Source: Posidonia oceanica (taxonomy: Eukaryota > Streptophyta > Magnoliopsida > Alismatales > Posidoniaceae). From it: a stretch of 64,000 bases of DNA. The notes beneath the pieces were generated by a model. That model was given only the letters and a program-made list of their open reading frames with translations. It was not told the DNA's origin and ran no database searches. The stretch is from assembly GCA_037176725.1 (NCBI GenBank), contig JAZBRS010000014.1, positions 71,096,501 to 71,160,500 of the forward strand, given 5' to 3'. Positions 46,991 through 59,000 of the stretch are shown piece by piece (position 1 is the stretch's first letter; every line of letters starts with the position of its first letter). The translations under genes and the position numbers were made by a program.

Positions 46991-47269
46991 CATCAGCATG
47001 TCAGCCTCTGATTTGTTCAGGCAGCGCAGTAGCATCTGATTGTATGACCTTCTGTACAGCTGCTCAGCCCCTAACACATATTTTGACGCCAGACGCGCCA
47101 GAGTTCTCTTGTCTGTTGCCGTGGTATCAGGAGGAAAGCTACCAGACTCCAGGAAGGATTTTATGTCTTGATACCAGGGCTGCCCCTCTGCGGGATCCAC
47201 TTCCTCTATGCTCATGCAGTATGCAGGCTGTTCAATGCGAGTGACTGATACATCCACAGTGCTGTCTTC

Positions 47270-47650
47270 TGAAATGGTGAGCCAGGATGCCAGAGTTGCT
47301 AGTGCGTCTGCATACGCATTCTTTGCTCTGTTCAGGTACGTGAAGCGGATGCTCTTGAATTCTTTCATCAGCCTCAGCAGGTGTTCGTGATACGGCACAA
47401 GCTTGGGATCTTTTGTCTTCCAATCGCCGTTCACTTGAGAAATCACCAGCATGGCATCGTCGTGCACATGCAGCTTCTACGCCTCATGCTCAAGGGCGAC
47501 TTTCAACCCTAGGATGCACGCTTCGTACTCTGCTTCGTTGTTTGTGCAGGTGAAAGTCAGCTTCCTTGCGAAAGGAGTCATCTGTCCTTGGGGCGTGGTC
47601 AGCACTGCGCCTACGCCTCGGCCCTTCTTGTTGACTGCACCATCAAAGTA
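47270..47650 (-). pseudogene. Second RNase H (aRH-type) of element C
   Basis: Tat-specific extra RNase H. Motifs: LYFDGAVNKKGRG, NNEAEYEACILGL, HDDAMLVISQVNGDW, NAYADALATLAS, all with the acidic residues in place. Broken by a TAG at 47477-47479 where B has CAG. Confidence 0.85.
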
Positions 47651-48976
47651 GAGCTGCCATTCCTCTACTCCTTCAGGATCTTTCTGCTCAGAGTCCTCCA
47701 TTGCAAAGAGAATGTCTTCATCAGGAAACTGTGTCTGGAGGGGTTGGTATTCAGGCAGAGGGAGGTCAGCAAGATGGTCTGCCATTGCTTGACCCTTCAT
47801 GGACTTCTGTGTGACGAAGGTGATGTCGTATTGGGACAATAACACCTGCCACTTGGCACATCTGCCCACCATGGCCGGCTTCTGAAAAAGGAACTTGATG
47901 GGATCATGCCGGCATAAGAGCTGCACTGGGTAGGCCATCAGGTAGTGTCTCAGCTTCTGTGCAGCCCAGACAAGGGACAGGCAAGTCTTCTCTAGTGTTG
48001 TGTACCTGGCTTCACATTCATTAAACTTCTTGCTCAGGTAGTAGATGGCGCGTTCCCTTCTACCAGATTCGTCATGTTGGCCCAAGACGGCGCCCATGGA
48101 ATGCTGCGTGGTAGAAAGGTAGAGAAGCAAGGGTCTCCCTGGCGTAGGCGGGACCAGGACAGGAGGCTTGATCAACAGCTGCTTGATCTTGGCAAATGCA
48201 GCCTGACACTCCTCGTTCCAGTGAATCTGCGCATTCTTCCTCAAGAGCTTGAAAATGGGTTCACAGATGGGCGTAAGCTGTGCAATGAAGCGACTGATAT
48301 ATTGTAAACGCCCAAGCAGACTTCTGACTTCTTTTTCAGTTCTAGGGGGTGGCATGTCCACGATGGCTTGTGCTTTCAACGGGTCCACCTCAATCCCCCT
48401 CTGGCTAACAATGTAGCCAAGCAATTTGCCAGAAGACACCCCGAATACGCACTTCTTGGGATTCAGGCGCAGTTTGTACTTCCGTAGACGGTCAAAGAGC
48501 TTTCTAAGACAGGCAAGATGATCTTCAGGCTCTATGGTTTTGGCAATCATATCGTCTACATAGACCTCCACTTCTTGGTGCATGAGGTCGTGGAATAGCG
48601 CAGTCATGGCCCTCTGATAGGTTGCACCAGCATTCTTCAGGCCGAACGGCATGACTTGGTAGCAGAAGACTCCCCAAGGGGTGATGAATGAAGTCTTTTC
48701 CATGTCTTCTTCTGCCATCTTGATCTGATTGTATCCAGAGAAGCCGTCCATGAAGGAGAGCATTTTGTGGCCCGCTGTGTTGTCGACTAGGACGTCAATG
48801 TGGGGCAATGGAAAGTCGTCCTTGGGACTCGCCTTGTTCAGGTCCCTGTAGTCGATGCAGATCCGGATTCGGCCATCTTTCTTGGGCACAGGTACAATGT
48901 TTGCCAGCCATTCAGGATAAAGAACGACCTTCAGAAAATTAACTCCAAGCTGCTTCATTATTTCTTCTTTGATCAT
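47651..48976 (-). pseudogene. Reverse transcriptase and degenerate first RNase H of element C
   Basis: 499-codon open piece. RT: VPVPKKDGRIRICIDYRDLN, SFMDGFSGYNQ (catalytic Asp at residue 77), [20 protein letters not shown] (residues 139-142, about 48562-48551). The RNase H that follows has LYLSTTQHSMGAVL where active Gypsy RNase H domains carry an Asp, then TLEKTCLSLVWA, CRHDPIKFLF and ADHLADLPLP. Loss of the first Asp is known for the Tat lineage, where the second RNase H is thought to take over. Itself intact, but cut off from neighbours by stops at 48995 and 47477. Confidence 0.92.
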
Positions 48977-48994
48977 GAGCAGCCATTGTGGTCG

Positions 48995-50740
48995 CTAGCT
49001 TCTTAGCTTCTGCTTTACTGGCTTGGCATCCGGATTTAAGGGCAGATTGTGCACCACTATCTCTATGTCAAGGCCGACCATATCTTCATAACTCCAGGCG
49101 AAGACATCCGCATATTCCCTTAGGAATGCAATGAATTCGGCTCGAGCCTGGGCAGACAGCTGGGCACTGATGCAAACTTCTCTGACTTCCTCAGCTGTGC
49201 CGATGTTAACAACCTCCGTTTCCTCTTCAACATGGAGGTTGGGGCCTTCTGGGTCGTCGTCATAGGGCCGGAACTCGGGCAAAGGTTCGTCAGTCTCATC
49301 CATGCCCGTATCATCCTCTTCTCCATAAGCAATAAGTTCCGAGAGGATCTCTTTCTCGAAGGAAGGGCTTGTGATGTTGAAAGAGTGCATGTGTTCCGCT
49401 GCTTGGCCCTGGTGACGCTTCAGGATGGTCACGCTTACTCTAGTATTCTTGTAGCCTCGGTGCGCGACCTCCGTCCCAGCAACTCCTTCTACTGTTTGCT
49501 CTGGCCTGACTGATTCTGCTGAGTGCTCTGCTGATTCTGCTGAGGGCCCAGCTGGCTCTGCTGCTGATACTGCTGACTGCTCTGCTGACTGTGCTGCTGA
49601 GGCTGCTGAGGCATTCTGCTCTGCTGCTGCTGCATTTACTGCTGATGCTCCCCCCTCTGGGTCTTCCAGTATGCTCGTGGAGGATATGCCAGACTGGCGG
49701 CTGATCTGGTCACTGCCGCTCGATGTCTTGCTCAAGTGAGGCATGGGTTGCACAAACCACCTAGACCCGCCTTCTGGTTGAAGAGTGATGAGCTCATCTG
49801 GTCTAGGGGAGTCCGGCACTGCTGAGTCTTCTACGACCATGATAGAAGCATGGTCCTCTTGCAGAGGAGGATCCGTAATTACGGCTTTTCCTTTCCTTTC
49901 TGCAGCTTGATGGTCTACCAGGTCTTCTGCTATTGACTTGAGTTGTTCTTGATAAAGCAACTCTAGGTCGGACATCCAAGAATCGACCTGGGCTTCTATC
50001 GCCACTCCTTCTTCTTCGTCTGAGGGGGAGTCGACGTAGTAGGCGCCGGGAGCCTACGGCACTGGCCCGGCTTCAAGACGGATCGCCGCCCTTGGAGTCT
50101 GCATGATCTGGTTCACGGGCGCGTCTGCTGATGGTAGTTCAGATGTAGAAGGCCCAAATAGACAGGCCAGCGGTGCTGCTGATGAATAAGCTTCCAGGGT
50201 CACTGTTGGAGAGTAAGCAGGGGTGCTCTTCAGAGGGCTCAAGGGCCCGGAGAGTGTAGTGCTCAGTTGGCCTTTTGTATCGGGCCGTAACTGAGAGAGT
50301 GCAGCCTCTGACGCCATAGAGTCTTGCCATGAGAGCTGCTGCTGGTTGTCAGGAGAATGCGGAGCGGACTGCGCCAGCTGCATTCCCGAAGATGATGCTG
50401 AAGGAGCGGGCTGGGCCACGCTGCTGACTGAGTTGATAGACTGCCCCTCCAGAGATGGGGGCAGTGGCACTCATGTGTCTGTGACCGCTGGTAGCATACT
50501 TGGTTCTGCCAGAAGGAGTGTCCCTGACTCCTGCACCGCTACTGACTGTTCCTGAGGAGCTGATGTGGCTGCTAAAGGATGGGAACTTGCATCTGCCACA
50601 GGGCCTGCTGAGCTGCCTGCTGTTTCTGCCAGAGGGGGAGCTAAATAATCTGACTGTGGGGCCTCTGCTCTGACCACTGTTTCTGCTGAGCTGATCGGGA
50701 CTGCCTCTGTTGCATCAGCCTGCTCCTCATCCGAGTAGTA
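48995..50740 (-). pseudogene. C pol linker between protease and RT
   Basis: Low-complexity connector, in frame with protease and RT but cut by TGA at 50471-50473, TAG at 50054-50056 and TAG at 48995-48997. It holds an acidic DYYSDEEQ, a Ser/Ala/Gln-rich run (about 49500-49640) and the conserved FAWSYEDMVGLDIEIVVH close to RT. Confidence 0.75.
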
Positions 50741-51866
50741 GTCCTCAACACACACCCAATCCTCTGCCGGAGCTGTGGCTTGGTAGTCGGTTGATCCCAG
50801 GATTCCTGCACTGGTAAAGTTAGTGAGGTCTCTGGGAATGGCTGGCGCACGATCTCTGAGTTGAAAGCAGTGATCTTCGTTGAGCTTTGGTTCGTAGCCG
50901 AGACCTTCAGATTTCCTTCGCTCTACTGCTACGATCGGCTCCGCGATCCCTTGGCCGTGACGCCCGAGTGGCGTACCCTTTATGTAACCCCACCTGTGAC
51001 ATACGTTCTCGACCATTCGAAAGGGGTTGCTGTGAACGGTCAAGGAGTTGACACGTTCAAGATCAGGAACGAAGTTAACTGGCTCGCACCGGTTAACGCG
51101 ATAGAGGGCTTCAGAAGTCTCGGGGTCAAACGGGATAGATTGCGAAGACACGGGAAAGACTGCTTCAATCCGCTCCTTCTCAAAGTTCTCCGCCATGACG
51201 ACAATGACATCATCGCCACGACGGTACTTTATCATTCGATGGAGGGTCGAAGGAAGGACCTGATGCTTGTGGAGCCAAGGGCGCCCAAGCAGAAGATTGA
51301 AGTTAGGCTTCAAGTCGACGACATAGAATTCTACGTCGAAGACGACCGGACCGATAGCCAGAGGGATGATCAGAATCCCTAGAGCGTCATGGTGAGTGTT
51401 GTCAAAAGCAGTCATTCCCTTCACGGCTGGCGTGATATCCTCGGCTTTGAATCCGAGCTTGGTTGCTGTACGCAAGGGGCAGACATTAAGGCCTGACCCG
51501 TTATCAACCAGTGTTAGGGGAATGCGGAAGTTTTTGAACTGCACCGTGACGAATAGGGGCTGGTTGTGATTAATCCCTGCCGGAGGCAGCTCATCACTCG
51601 TAAAAGAGATGACCTGGGGCTCCGCGATTAACCCAACCATGCTCTCCAAGGCAGAAGGCTCAATGGACTGGGACACACGAGCAGCCTGGAACACGCGAAG
51701 AAAAGCCTCGCGGTGCTCGGCAGAAGTGTGGATCAAATCCCAGATGGAGATGTCGGCTTTGACCTTCTTAAGCTGGGAGGTTAGGTCTGCTTTGGGTTGG
51801 CTTCTCCTAGCAACTGGAGGGGTAGTTCTAGCAGGTTCTAAGGGGGTAGTAGCAGGAAGCTGGGTT
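50741..51866 (-). pseudogene. pro: Protease and G-patch-like segment of element C
   Basis: Aspartic protease that would process the polyprotein. Active-site loop LVDNGSGLNV (Asp near 51505; Asn replaces the usual Ser/Thr of DSG/DTG, a variant common in Tat elements). The C-terminal protease motif is LLGRPWLHKHQVLPSTLHRM. About 80 residues on, HRWGYIKGTPLGRHGQGI and GLGYEPK form a G-patch-like pattern, often found after protease in plant Gypsy elements. Intact in itself, but a one-base deletion near 51880 puts it out of frame with gag. Confidence 0.85.
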
Positions 51867-51867
51867 A

Positions 51868-54711
51868 CTACAGGTTGGCTGGGGACTGGCTAACTATAGG
51901 CTGATTCGGGGTTGGATCTGCTAAGGGTTGGCTAGAGGGTGGGGGCATAACAGGTCTAGGGTGAGTTGGCCTAATTGCCGGTGTTGGGGGCCTGTAAACC
52001 CTCCCCGATCGCGTTACTTCCGCGCACATCTCTGTGGCGTAGCTGTAAGGGACGCGATGGGTGTCCAGGGTCAAATCAATGACGACTGGAGCATGTGCTG
52101 CGAGCACCAGAGGGGTTACAGGGGGACCTACAGGATGTTGAGGTCTATCTAGGGGATATGGTTGTTGGGGTGGGAAGGCTGGGGCAGGTTGAGGTCTGCC
52201 TAGAAGGTGTAGCTGAGGCTGCCCTAAAAGGTGAATGGGAGAACTAGGCTGTGCTCTAGCTAAGAGGTGTACAGGAGATTGAGCCTGAGGGAGTGTGGTG
52301 GGAGGCGCGAGAGGGCGCTCCGGCCTGGCACGCGGTCGGATCGAATGGATTCCCGACTCAGAGCCGGCAACTGCCGCGAGATAGAGACTGACTGGGAAGG
52401 GCTCAGAGATGTCAGAGATAAGATCAGAAGGGTCCACTACAGAAGTAGCAGGCCCAGAAGGAAAGACAGAATGGACGCCTGAGGTTCCCGCCCCTCCCGG
52501 ATAAGAGTGTTCCGGTAAAGGTTGGCGGACGATGCCAGAATGCGGGAGAACAGCCGGAGATGCAAATGCATGAGTGCGTGCTTGAGTGGATGCCTCGTGC
52601 GTGTCGATCACAATCGTTCCCGATTCAATCAGGTCCTGAATTGCGTTCCGCAGGGAGAAGCAATTTTCCGTCGAATGCCCGACGCTTCGATGGAAATTAC
52701 AGAAGAGGTCCGGCCTAAACCAATGCGGCAGAGGGCTTGGCGGCGGACGAACCTCCGGGAACTTCAGGAGCGATGCCACCTTCGGCAAGATGACCGTGAG
52801 TGGTTCCACCAGTGGGGTGAAATTCCTCCTCTCAGCAGGTGGTCTTCTTTGCCTTGGATGTGAGCCTTGCTGGACCGGTGCGGCAGGATAGACCGGTCTA
52901 GCGGTGGTAGTGATGTGTGGTGTGTGTGGATTCCTAGATGCAGGAGCGTACACTATCTGAGCTGGGGCAGGCCGAGACAGCAAGCGAACAGGCACAGCAG
53001 GAGAATCGACGAATGCAACAGCAGGTTTCGGCGAGTCCTTCCTCTTCGGGCGGTTGTTGTTGCTGCCGCTGTTGTTGCTGTTGGAGGTGCTGCTGTTGGC
53101 ACTGTTGCTGCTTATCACTGCCTGCTTAGCGAACGCAGAGAGAGCCGGGAAGTTGCCACTCCGCAAAGAACTCTCCACGCGCGCTCCAGCTCTGATGAGT
53201 GCCGCAAAAGTAGTGACTGGCTGAATGCTAAGCAGAGCTCCGAGAGACGGCTGCGCCCCTTTGATGACGATCTCGATAGATTCCTCGTCAGAGGGTCTAT
53301 CTCGAACCTGAGAGGCAAGGGCGCGCCAGCGGCCGACGTACTCCCCGAACGGCTCGCCAGAGTTCTGCTTGATGGCGATCAAGTCCGCCCTCTTTGGGAC
53401 AAGATCGAGGTTGAAGGAGTATTGCTCCAGGAACGCCTAACTGAGGTCGTTCCAAGTCTTGATGGCTGACATGTCAAGCGATGTGAACCACTTGAGTGCC
53501 GGCCCAGTCAAACTCTTCTGGAACAAGCGGATCAGCAACCTCTCGTCAGCCTGAAGCTGAGCGAGATCACCGCAATATGCCTTCAGGTGTGCTACGGGGC
53601 AGCCCCTACCATTATACTTTTTGAAGTCCGGGATTTTGAACTTCGGAGGGAGTACCGCCTCTGGAAAACAGCAGAGGTCCCGGAATTGGTAGGTCTGGTG
53701 CTCAGTACCCTGCACTAGTCGTAGTGCTTTCTCCAAAACGTCCATCTGATTATTGATGGGGTCCGGAATTGCTGCTGTAGGAGAGGGGTCAGCAGGGGTA
53801 GTGAGCACATACGCCGAATGGGTCGCACCTAAGTGCTCCTCCGGATCTACCATAGCGTCGCCTGGTGGAGCAACGGGATGGCCGGCGTATCCGTGCTGGG
53901 GGACAGTGTATGCAGGAGTGTATGCAGGATGCTGGACTTGGTGAAGAGGAGAAGAATAAATGCCATGCTGTGCTGGAATAGGGGGAGGATGACGGAGCAC
54001 CAGTTGCTGTACAGGCGGAGTGCCAGACAGCGAGCCAGTGAGGTACTGGGCTCCAGCCGATCCAAAGGGTTGACCACCAGAAGGAAGTGGAGCATGCTGT
54101 GCCAAGTGTTGTGCAGGAGGCGGTAGACGGGCCCCCATCGTCGGAACCGTGAGCAGTTGCGACGATGGTCGAGGCGGAGGTGCAGAGGTTGATGCAAGAA
54201 ATGCAGGAACTGGCCTTGGAGGAACCTCAGGGACGACAGAGACAGAAGAAGGACGAACTGATAGAGCCATGCCCTGCAGTCTCTAGGCGAGCTCCATCAG
54301 ATGCTGGTACTGCGCTTCGGGCGTCTCGCCAGTGGGGACGCTGAAGTGCAGTGCCGGCGGGGATTGAGAAACAAGTGGCACGGACACAGACTGTCCGGGA
54401 GGGAAGGATTCTACAGAGAAGGTCGCAGCAGCGGTGGAAGGGATGTCGAAAGCGACGTATCCCTGGGACGGAGGGGGCAGTGGCGTCTCCGGAGCGCGAG
54501 TGACGGCCGTCAAGATAGACTCGGCGACCGGATCCGGAGGGAGGGAGGCTTGCCACTGTCCCGGGGTGTACTGAGAACCTAGAGACGTCAGAGGAGGAAA
54601 CCCTGGCGTCGGAGGGGGAACAAGAGGGACAGAAAGAGCAACCGGAGGGGTCGGAACGGAAACACCCTCCGTGACAGGAGTAAAAGAGGACTCACTAACG
54701 TACTGGGCCAT
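51868..54711 (-). pseudogene. gag: Element C gag with two in-frame TAG stops
   Basis: 948 codons from ATG 54711 to the stop at 51868. TAG stops at 54283-54285 and 53437-53439 are CAG in A. Order: Pro/Ser-rich N-terminus, Pro/Gln-rich stretch with PAYTPAYTVPQHGYAGHP, capsid-like core (PPKFKIPDFKKYNGRG, LKWFTSLDMSAIKTWNDL), an Asn/Ser-rich run, then a Cys-x2-His-x4-His-x4-Cys knuckle (CNFHRSVGHSTENC) and a Pro-rich tail. Longer than typical gag because of the Pro-rich segments. Confidence 0.9.
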
Positions 54712-56022
54712 CGCTGACCTAGAGCGCGTGAGAACAGGGCTGCGACGAGTATTCAAGCGGCGAGTTCTAAGAGGAGCTATCGTCGCAAATGCGGATAGCT
54801 CGGAAGGAGAATGGTCGCGAACTAAGTCGCAAAAGGGCGTCAACGAGGGTCGATACTCGAGCTCTGGCAAAGGGAAACTCGCTTACCGATCACGCTGACA
54901 CAACAGAAGGAAGTTAGGGTTAGAAACTAAAAGATGAATGCAAATGAGTTAGTTAAGTGGTATGAATGATATGCATGCTTTCTAGTATGCCCCCTTTCCT
55001 AACTAGTGTTTCCTAGCAAGGCTATCTACTCCGGGTATCCCTGGGTGTTCGGGTCACCGACTCAGGTCAGAAAAAGTAGGTCCCCTGTCTAACTCCCGGC
55101 CCAAAGCTCAGGTAATGACAGGGTGGTGCGTTGGTGGCCTCTACCCCGCCAAAGCGTGGGTGGTACCCTCTACTAACACCGACACGACCCCCGGACAAGG
55201 AGGGGACGGACCGACCAACTTATGCCACGCCCAAAGCAGTGGAACAAGAGGCCGGAACCGTCCTTCGCAGACTAGTAGGTGGACTCAGAGGAGAAGAATG
55301 CATGCCCTATATGATGCTTATGCAAATGATTAGAGTTTTTTATCTTGCACATTTTATTAACCAAAGGGAGTGAAGGATTGTTTATAGTCTCTGGTTGTTC
55401 CTAGAAGTTCTTTTTACTTGCATTTTTTAGTTAACCATGGGGAAAGCAGACAAGTCTCTACTATCCTAAGCATGGCAAGTGCAAAAGGGAAGAAAATCAG
55501 TCAAAATGGCAAGCAACCACCACACAACACAACAAAAGGCATGTTCATGGCATGTGCGAGTGTTTGTGAATATGATGGTGAAAAAGAAACATTCATCAAG
55601 TCAAAAGGCATGTAAGCATAGTATGTGCGTGTGTAGTGACATAGCAAGAGTGTAAAAGAAGCATTCAACATCCAAAAAGCATGTATTTTGGCCAATCAAA
55701 GTATGTAGACATGTAATGTGCAAGAATGAAAGCTATAGTAAGCAAGTAAGGTAAAGCAAGGTAAAAGTAAGCAGACTGTAAAGGAAATAAAGGTACAAGC
55801 AAGGCAGTAAGTAAATAAACAAGCAAAGGAGCAAAGCCAGGCAGAAGAAAGCGTAAACCGAGACAAAAGAGGTGCAAAACCCAAGCAAAGTAGCTACGAA
55901 GCGACTTGCTAAGAGTTTGCACAGAAAAGCGAACAAAACAGGCGAAGAAGGCACACAAGGCAGACAAAGCTGCGAAACAAGCGAGCGAAAAGCCAGGAAC
56001 GAAAGCCGGAGTCTAGTCTACA
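54712..56022 (-). other. Element C untranslated leader
   Basis: 1.3 kb without a convincing ORF, aligned with the leader of A (2913-4223). AAGCAAG-type short repeats at 55690-55990. Confidence 0.7.
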
Positions 56023-56041
56023 GTCCCCAGCAGAGTCGCCA
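56023..56041 (-). other. Primer-binding site of element C
   Basis: TGGCGACTCTGCTGGGGAC on the minus strand, one base after the LTR; one difference from the PBS of A. Confidence 0.75.
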
Positions 56042-56042
56042 C

Positions 56043-59000
56043 TGTAGCGATCCCGATCGGAATCAGGCTCGCCATTTAGCGGCGATTGGATCCGAGGAAG
56101 AGGCTCAACTCGAAAACGCTTAAAATCGAGGAGAAAAAAGGAAAGATAAGACAAATCAGAGTCGCCACCACGTCTATTAACGGAAGACGAGGAAAACCGG
56201 GGAAATGCGTGGATCAACACGCAGAACCGAACAAGAAATGCAAAGCAAAGCAATGCAAAGGAAAACAAATGCAAACAAATGCAAATGAGATGACTCTAGC
56301 CTAGGATAAAGGCAGTATGGTCATTGCGGGCCAAAAGACAGGGTAAGGACTCCTGTTACGTGCGGGGAAGGTGTTAGGCACCCCCGACACGCCCGAGAAT
56401 CGGTCTTTCTAGGCTTACGCTCGCATACGCAGGAAAATGCAAGATTGAATGCCTATGTGCCTATAAATGCCTGAATGAATGCTCAAGGTGTGCTCTAAGT
56501 GGGAAGAAACAAAGCAAGGAAGTAAACGTGCTCTCTAAATGCTCAGCTACGCTGCCCGTGTTCCGAACCAGGCGGGACCTAGCTCGTGAGAACTCCAGGC
56601 AGTAAGCATCACAGCCCTATATGCAAATGCAAGCGAGAAAACAAAACAGCGAGAAAACCATGCAATGCGATCAACATGCAAAGGAAAACGGCGCAGAACA
56701 CACAAAACGAGGCGAGAAATGAGCGACGCACGCAAAACGATGCAAGAGAGCGAAAACGGCGCGCAAAACAAGCGAGAAAGCAAGATAGCACGCAAAACAA
56801 GACAAGAGAGGGCAGGAAGACACGCGAAACGAGACGAGAAAACAGAATGGTACGCAAAACGGAGCGAAAGAATAAAACCGGTACGCAAAACAGGCGAGAA
56901 AGCAAGGCAGTGCGCAAAACAAGGCAAGAAAACAGGAGGGCACGCAAAACGGTGCCAAAACAAGGGCGGGCACGCGGAACGGTGCCAAAACAACGAGGCA
57001 GAACCTTGGAAAAGCCATGAGAATGCAAGAATGCAGAAAGAGATTAGAAGAGGCCAAAGGGGAATCAAAACAACGTGTGTGTAAGAACAGACGTCGTTTA
57101 GGACCACTCAGAGTAGGTGTGAAGACCTACAGAGGGGAGAGTGTGCAAACGGAGGGATTGCCACCTCTTTGCGACTGTTTCCCACTAAACCGTTCCACGG
57201 TGTGTCTCGCATGCTGCCCAAAGCTCGCGATGCGATCGGATCGTGGAAAAGGGGGAAGAAAGTCACATTAAGTGGTAAATCCAGGGAAAACACAACGCAA
57301 AACACACAGGAATATGCGAAACGGAGATTGGAAGATACAAGCAGAAAGGGGAGACCCTATTCTACATGCTCAAAGAGACAGAAAGCGAAAACAAGAAAAA
57401 CTGTGCAAATGGCATGCAAATGCAATGCAGGGGTTCAGGAAGACATACCTGGAAATCCGGGAGCCTGATCTGAGATCTGTCTAGTCCATGCTGAAGAGCG
57501 CTTGGCTGCGGTCGCCTGGGCAGCTTACTTGAGAAGATCCAACGGCCGGATCAGAAGATATCGCAACTCCAAGGCAGAAGGGCCAGAACAGGGGAGAAGA
57601 ACAGATCTAGGTGTTCAGGGGGTCCTAGGGGTGTGTAAAAGGTCCTCCCAGGTGAAGGGGAGCTAGAAGTGCTTAGTGTGTGCAAGAAGATGCTAAAATG
57701 CAAGACTAAATGGATGCAGAATGCATGCAAAAGTGAGAAAAAGCAAAGAGAAGTAGCTTGGGAAAAATCAGGATTTCAGAAGACATTTTGAAAAAGAAAG
57801 GGGCTAAAGATGTAAATTTTCCAGAAAACAGGGATTCACAGGAAAGGGTTTTGAAAACAGGAGAGGGCTGGGCTCCATTTTGCAAAAAAACTAGGCTCAG
57901 ATAGCTGCTTTGAAAAGGAGGTATGCTTTGAAAGGGATTTTGAGACCAAAAAGAAGTCAGAAAGCAATTTTTGAAAAACTGGGGTCTAAAATGCAATTTT
58001 TCCAGAGAACAAGGTTCCAGGGAGCCTGGGAATACTAGTGGAGGGTCTGCATGAAATTTGGTAAGCATAGGAGCTAAGATGCAACCTAGGGGCAAAATGG
58101 TCTTTTCACATGATTTTTTAAAAGGTGCAAGGACCTATGTGTGATTTTGAAATCATGCAGGGGCTGAAAATGCAATTTTGTATGGAAAACATGCTCTGAA
58201 AAATAAGGGACAGGACCACAGTGCAATTTTTAAAGATCAGGGTCAAAAATGCAATACAATAAGCTAAAAATGTATGCAAGAGTTACTGTCCATTTAAAAT
58301 GGACCTAAATGCAAATATGCAAAAACAGAGGGGAGAGAAATGCAATGCAGTATGCAAAATAAGAAAATAAACCCTAAGTTCTACAGTGCATGGACCTACA
58401 TGCAAAAACAGAAATATGCAGGGACTTGAAATGCAATGCAGTATGGTAAAATAAATGCAATTAAATTAACTGATTTAAGACAGGACCTACATGCAAAAAA
58501 CGAAAACTGAGGGGCTGAAAAGCAAAATATTATAACAGCACAGCACAGTAAATGGACCAACTTGCAAATACTGAAAACCATGAACAGATCATGCAATTTA
58601 ATATGATTTTGATTTAAAAACACAGCAGGTTAAATGAAATAAGGACTGGAATGTAAAATGACAGAAACTTAAACCAAATATGCAATATTTACCTAAAAAC
58701 TTTAGCTAGAATAAAATAAATGCACAGTAACTGGTCGACGGCGACGAGTACTGTAGCAGAACACCGGCAGTACTCGTGGCCGCCGACAGGGGAGGCTGAG
58801 GAGGCGCGGGAGGGCGGAGAACGACGTCGGCGATCGTCCGGAGCTCTGGGAACGGTCCGGAGCTCGCTCTGTTGGTCGGAGTGTCCGGAGGAAGAGCAGC
58901 CGGCGCCGGAGAAGGAGACCTGTCCGGCGAGCTGCTGCGGCATCCGGGAGGCTCGGAGCTTGATTCTGACCAGCGGAAAAGCAGCAGGAGGAGGAGAGGG

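Noticed and set aside
51868..54711. Gag TAG codons as programmed readthrough sites
   Set aside because: A and C have their stops at different codons, and each has a sense codon where the other is stopped.
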